Assembly: GCA_012932295.1 (NCBI GenBank) | Contig: JAAONU010000010.1 | Span: 23,124,977 to 23,188,976, forward strand | DNA length: 64,000 bases | Source of the DNA: Cyclina sinensis | Lineage: Eukaryota > Mollusca > Bivalvia > Venerida > Veneridae | Reading direction: 5' to 3' | Part shown: in pieces, positions 54,501 through 60,500 of the stretch | How the letters are laid out: each line of letters begins with the position of its first letter | How positions within the stretch are numbered: position 1 is the stretch's first letter | Program-made: the position numbers and the translations under genes | The notes under the pieces: generated by a model | Seen by the model: the letters and a program-made list of their open reading frames with translations, nothing else | The model's database searches: none | Told to the model about the DNA's origin: nothing

Positions 54501-57500
54501 AGTTTTTTTTTTAACATACTATATTGTGTTCTAATAATGACTAGATGTCATCAAGATAGAACATTCTGACAAAATTTTATGACATTTACTCAGACAAATA
54601 TGGCTTCTATACTGTTAAATTGCTTTTTATATGGTTTAACCCCGTCACGTAGTTTTTTACCAGAGATAAATCATAATCAAACTTGGCATATATATCAGCA
54701 AGACAATCATTCTGACAAATTTTTATGTCTTTTCGACAGAAAATGTGACTTCTAGAGTGTTATCAAGGTAAATCTATTTTGACCTTGTTTTAACCAAGGT
54801 AAACCATGTTGTAACATGACCTAAATGTCATCAAGACAAACATTCTGACAATTTCTCATGACTTCGTGCAGAAAATTTGGCCTCTGTTTTGTTAGACTAT
54901 TCTAAGTTTTGGCTCTGTCACGTAGTTTTTCCCTATATGACCCATATTCAAACTTGACCTAAAAATCATCAACACAATCATTCTGACAAACTGGCATAAC
55001 ATCTTGAAAGAACTTTGGCCTCTAGATGTCAACAAGGTTTTTCTATGTTTTGATCCCGTGACCTTGTGTTTTTATCCGAGATCAAAATATTTAAAACTTA
55101 CACAGATACCTTCAGACAAATATTCTGACAGGTTTTTATGATATTTGGACGAATAAGATAGCCTTTATAGTGTTAATAATCATATTGTTGATCTAGTCCC
55201 TTTGTTTTCAGTACGAAATGATATATATTCGAACTTTTTCTAAGAACTTAAAAAATAAATCACTCTAACTACGTTTTATGACAATTGGGGCAAAAATTTG
55301 ACCTTTAGAGTGTTAACAACCAAATATGGACGCTTGACGACACACGACGGACGTTGCACAGTCAAGTGTCCATAAAGGTCACCCTGAGCTGTGCTCTGTT
55401 GGCTAGTTAAAATACTTGCACGGCTGCGCAATGTAACCACTTCGAATAAGTATTATAGTGTTTCTACATTGTTCTTTCTTCAAAGTGAAATGCTTTTATT
55501 GTGTCAAAATTCCCTTTTGCGATAAAGGGCAAGTAGCTACATACTACCAGATTCTTTATCTATCGGGCATTATTATACTAAAATCACACTTCCTTGTACA
55601 GTAAAATAAAAGATTTATTAATTTCTTGTCAATGATTATAACTTAAAATTTTAACGAGAACGAAATGTTCATACAAAGGAAACTATACACGTGTCCATAG
55701 AACACGGATGCCCCTGCAACATAATCTTTTAGTTGGCAAATATTATTTATGGTGTACATATATATAAGTTACAAGGCAATGCCAATATGCATTATTGAAT
55801 TTGGCCAAATATGAACGTAATCAGTGCTAAAAAGATAACCATGTTAGTAATTTAATGGGTTTTGAATACAAGTTGCAAGCAAAAGCATGAGCGCAACGGA
55901 GCGGCACCAATGTCTATCTGTTTTATTTATCGGAAATAAGCATGCAAGTGCCTACCCATCAAAAAAAAGATAAGGATTTGAATAATGCAAGTACGTACTA
56001 GTCCCAGAAAAAAAGAGAAAAGGAAACAAAAAAGATGTGTGTGGGGGGAGGGTGGTGGTGGGCGGTCTGTGCAGTTTGGTCAGGGGTGGACAGGTACCTA
56101 CACATAAAAATAACTTTTTTCGGTGCGGGAGTGCAAGGGATAGGAACAAATACCTGCACATTTATACGGTCTAGTGCACACCTTCCTATAATTGTATAAA
56201 TGCAACCTCTGACAACTGCGTCAGGGAATCGATTCTTTGGCTCAGTGGTTAGAGTGTTGGCGTGTCACGCGGGAGATCTCGGCTGTGTATTCTTAGATGC
56301 ATTGCATCTTTCAGTTACGGACTTTTATGTTCGTAAGAGCATGAAAAACAAAAGCAAAGCTAAGAAAAATGCTGGAAGAGGGTAAATTCCTACAAATTAA
56401 CAAACAAAACATCAATAAAAAATAATGAATTCTTTTTCGGGGGAGGGACGTAACATTGGGTGGTGTCCCATGTGTGTGTGTGTGTGTGTGGTGGGGTGGA
56501 GTGAGGGAAGTACCTACCCATCCCATGTTAGTAAATAGTTAAGTTCTATGCTAAATCCTTTTCCATTAGAAGTGTTTTTGTTATATTAAGGCTCTGCAGA
56601 AAAAAGTGACACTTGAGGTGGGGCTAATTTCACACCAGGGACATACTATGAACAATGTTTAATAGAGGTCTACCAGAGGATGCCTCACATCACATTACAA
56701 ACCTCTGTTTCAAGTGGTTTTAGAGAAGATTTCTAAAGTTTTCTTTCCTAAATAACTATATACTCCTCACAAAAAGTCAAGCAACAAATATTTAAACTGT
56801 GAAAAACTTTTAATGAGAACTCAATAGTAAATGAATAGGTGCACAAATAATCTTCAACATTTCATGAAGTGAACTTTAACAAAGCATCTTGGAAATCCAT
56901 TCCGATCTCACGATACTGTTCACAAAATGTAACAGGAAAACAGGTGTTAACAGGTGTTGTAAAATGTAAACAGCCAACGCAAATTTCAAACACTTCAGGT
57001 CAAAAATACGCGGAACCATTTTCAATAGCATGTGTGACCCCAGTTAGCACCAATGCATTCCTGAATGCGGCGTGGCAGCGAGGCAATTAAGCGGTCCAGC
57101 TGGTTCTGTGGGATGGCTCTCCACTCCCTCACAAGGGCTACTTTCAGGGCAACCAGAGTGTGGGGACGGACGGGCATGCCATAAACAGCTCGCCCAAGAA
57201 TGTCGCACATGTGCTCGATGGGGTTCAGGTCTGGGCAATGGGCTGGCCAATGAAGGCGAGCGCCATTGTTGTCGTTCAGTTCATTTTGAATTGCTCGAGC
57301 TCTGTGACATGGCGCATTATTATCCATGAAAAGGTATTCATCACCAAGTTTTCTCATTTGGGGGATCACTTGAGCCCCGATTACGTTATTTAAGTAGCGT
57401 TTAGCATTCAGCGTGCTTCTCCGGTACAGCACAAAATATGTACGTCCTCCAGCCCAGATGCCTCTCCAAACCATCAAACTGCCGCCCTCATAACGGTCGT

Positions 57501-60500
57501 GTTCTGCAATAGCACAAGCCGCAAATTGTTCCCCTGGCTGTCTTCAAACTTCCTGACGCCCATCATTGAAATCAAAACTGAATTTGGACTCATCAGTATA
57601 AAAAGTCTCCTCCACTGATTCAGCCTCGAATTTGCATGTTGGCGAGCCCAACTGAGACGAGTCTGACGCTGACGCTGACTCAAGGGGACCCGTTGTGCTG
57701 GTCGGCGTGAACGGAGGTCAGCCTGGTGAAGCCTGTTCTGCACAGTTTGAGTGGAAACTCTGGTTCCTGTGGCAGATTCCATGTCGGTTTGCAGTCTTCT
57801 GGCGATCACAAAGCGTTGGCAGCTTGCAACAGTGACAAGGTACCGATCCTCTCGTTGGGTTAAAGCCCTGGGATGAGCACTTCTTGACCTTGCCGAGAAT
57901 TGTACAGTTGCCTGGAAGCATTGAAAGGCCCTGTGGATGACGCTTCTGTGGACGCCGAGCTGCCTAGCAACGTTACTCTGGGAAACACCACTTTGAAGCA
58001 TTCCAATGGCATGAGCCACCTCAACTTCTGTCAAAACTCGCTGAACCATTGTCACTAGTGAAAACTGTACAGAAACTAGCCTAGGTTTTCTTTTTAATGA
58101 GTGCAATGACGAAGCATAAATCGAAACTCAGTCTGAACAGTCTGATTTGACCAATAGAAAAACGTGAAATAGTACCTAGCACATCAAGTGCCGACTTCTC
58201 GTTTTGCATGTGCATCTTGTGATGAGTGTTAACTGTGTTATATTGCAATGATTACGTGCTTTTCTTCACATGTACACTAATGTGAATATATGTGTCATAA
58301 GACCAAAACGAGAAAGAAATGATTTTGTTGCTTGACTTTTTGTGAGGAGTATATATATATAAGCCCCAGAGCGGGTCCCTTAATGACCCTTGGCTTTTGA
58401 ACCACAAGGGCAGAGGTCTACTAGACAATGCTACACACTAAATACCAAAACTCAAAAACACTCAAAACACTTATGGTTTATGAATAATTACCTACATTAC
58501 AGTTGTTTTCTTTTTGTATGACGCTGACGACGACGAGAACTCAGTAACCAAAATAGTTCCACCTTAGCTTCGAAAATAGACGAGCTAAAAGGGCATCCTC
58601 TACTTATGGTGGCCAACTGATACTGAAACACGATAATGCATGCAAAGGTGGATCACAGAAATAAATTAAATTCCTTGCTGTGACTTTGCCTTTGACCTAG
58701 TTACCTGGGTCTTGGAGGCGACATATTTTCTACTTATGGTGGTCATGAGTACCAATTTATTTTGAAACCACATCATGCTTGTAGACGTTTTGGACCGGAC
58801 ACAAATTCCAACTGAACTTAAACCTATATGACAAATACACTTAGTTCAATACTCTACTACTGTGATCTTGACCTTTGACCTAAGGACCTAGATCTTGCAC
58901 AAAACTTATGGTAGTCAAGTGTACCAATTTATTTTGAAATTCCATCATGCATGCAAAAGTTATGGACCAAACACTAAGTATATTCTTTTTCGAACGCACA
59001 CACACACACGGTTTTCTTCACATGTACACTAATGTGAATATATGTGTCATAAGACCAAAACGAGAAAGAAATGATTTTGTTGCTTGACTTTTTGTGAGGA
59101 GTATATATATATAAGCCCCAGAGCGGGTCCAATAATGACCCTTGGCTTTTGAACCACAAGGGCAGAGGTCTACTAGACAATGCTACACACTAAATACCAA
59201 AACTCAAAAACACTCAAAACACTTATGGTTTATGAATAATTACCTACATTACAGTTGTTTTCTTTTTGTATGACGCTGACGACGACGAGAACTCAGTAAC
59301 CATAATAGTTCCACCTTAGCGTCGAAAATAGACGAGCTAAAAGGGCATCCTCTACTTATTGTGGCCAACTGATATTGAAACACGATAATGCATGCAAAGG
59401 TGGATCACAGAAATAAATTAAATTCCTTGCTGTGACTTTGCCTTTGACCTAGTTACCTGGGTCTTGGAGGCGACATATTTTCTACTTATGGTGGTCATGA
59501 GTACCAATTTATTTTGAAACCACATCATGCTTGTAGACGTTTTGGACCGGACACAAATTCCAACTGAACTTAAACCTATATGACAAATACACTTAGTTCA
59601 ATACTCTACTACTGTGATCTTGACCTTTGACCTAAGGACCTAGATCTTGCACAAAACTTATGGTAGTCAAGTGTACCAATTTATTTTGAAATTCCATCAT
59701 GCATGCAAAAGTTATGGACCAAACACTAAGTATATTCTTTTTCGAACGCACACACACACACACACAAAGGGGTAACACTATATAACACCCTCCCACACAC
59801 ACACACACACACACTCATTTTTTTTGTCGGGGGCATAAAAAAGCATATATGTAAGGACCTAAATTGAAGGTGACATGCATGGTGTAAGCTCTTTATTTGA
59901 ACATCCAAATACTTATTCGTACAACTTAAGTATTTCTGCTATGTAAGTATACGGAACAAAGAAATAGACGAAATGAATGAAACAAGATACTTCGATTTAA
60001 TTGATGCAGAAGCAGATTCGTTGATACTGAAATGACAAAACAACATTTCCTCTTAGAAAGTATAAAGCTCGATTCAAACCTTTTCTGCAAGGACACGTTG
60101 ACATGCCTCCCCAATACTTAATATCGGCATTGGTTACATTGCTTTCGCAATTTTTCAAGGACGGGATTGAGCAAGAACGTATCCTCGAAATAAAGCAAGC
60201 ATTGTTCTCAATTTTACACTCCGATGGAGTCCATTCATTCCAATGGGCTATATCTGTAAAACATTGAATTTAATTTGTATATAAAATCAGTTGTTTTGAT
60301 ATTGTTTTTATACACTAGATATTGAGGTGTACAACATCTTGTTAAACAGACAATTGGGGAACAATAATTTAGATAAATTAATATAACATAACTCTTAGAA
60401 AGAGAAGGTTGATACACAAATACACACAAATGAATGCAAAGGTTGAATTAAATTGATTTACAGTGATTTTGTATTTTTTATGCAAAGGTTTCATTAGCAT

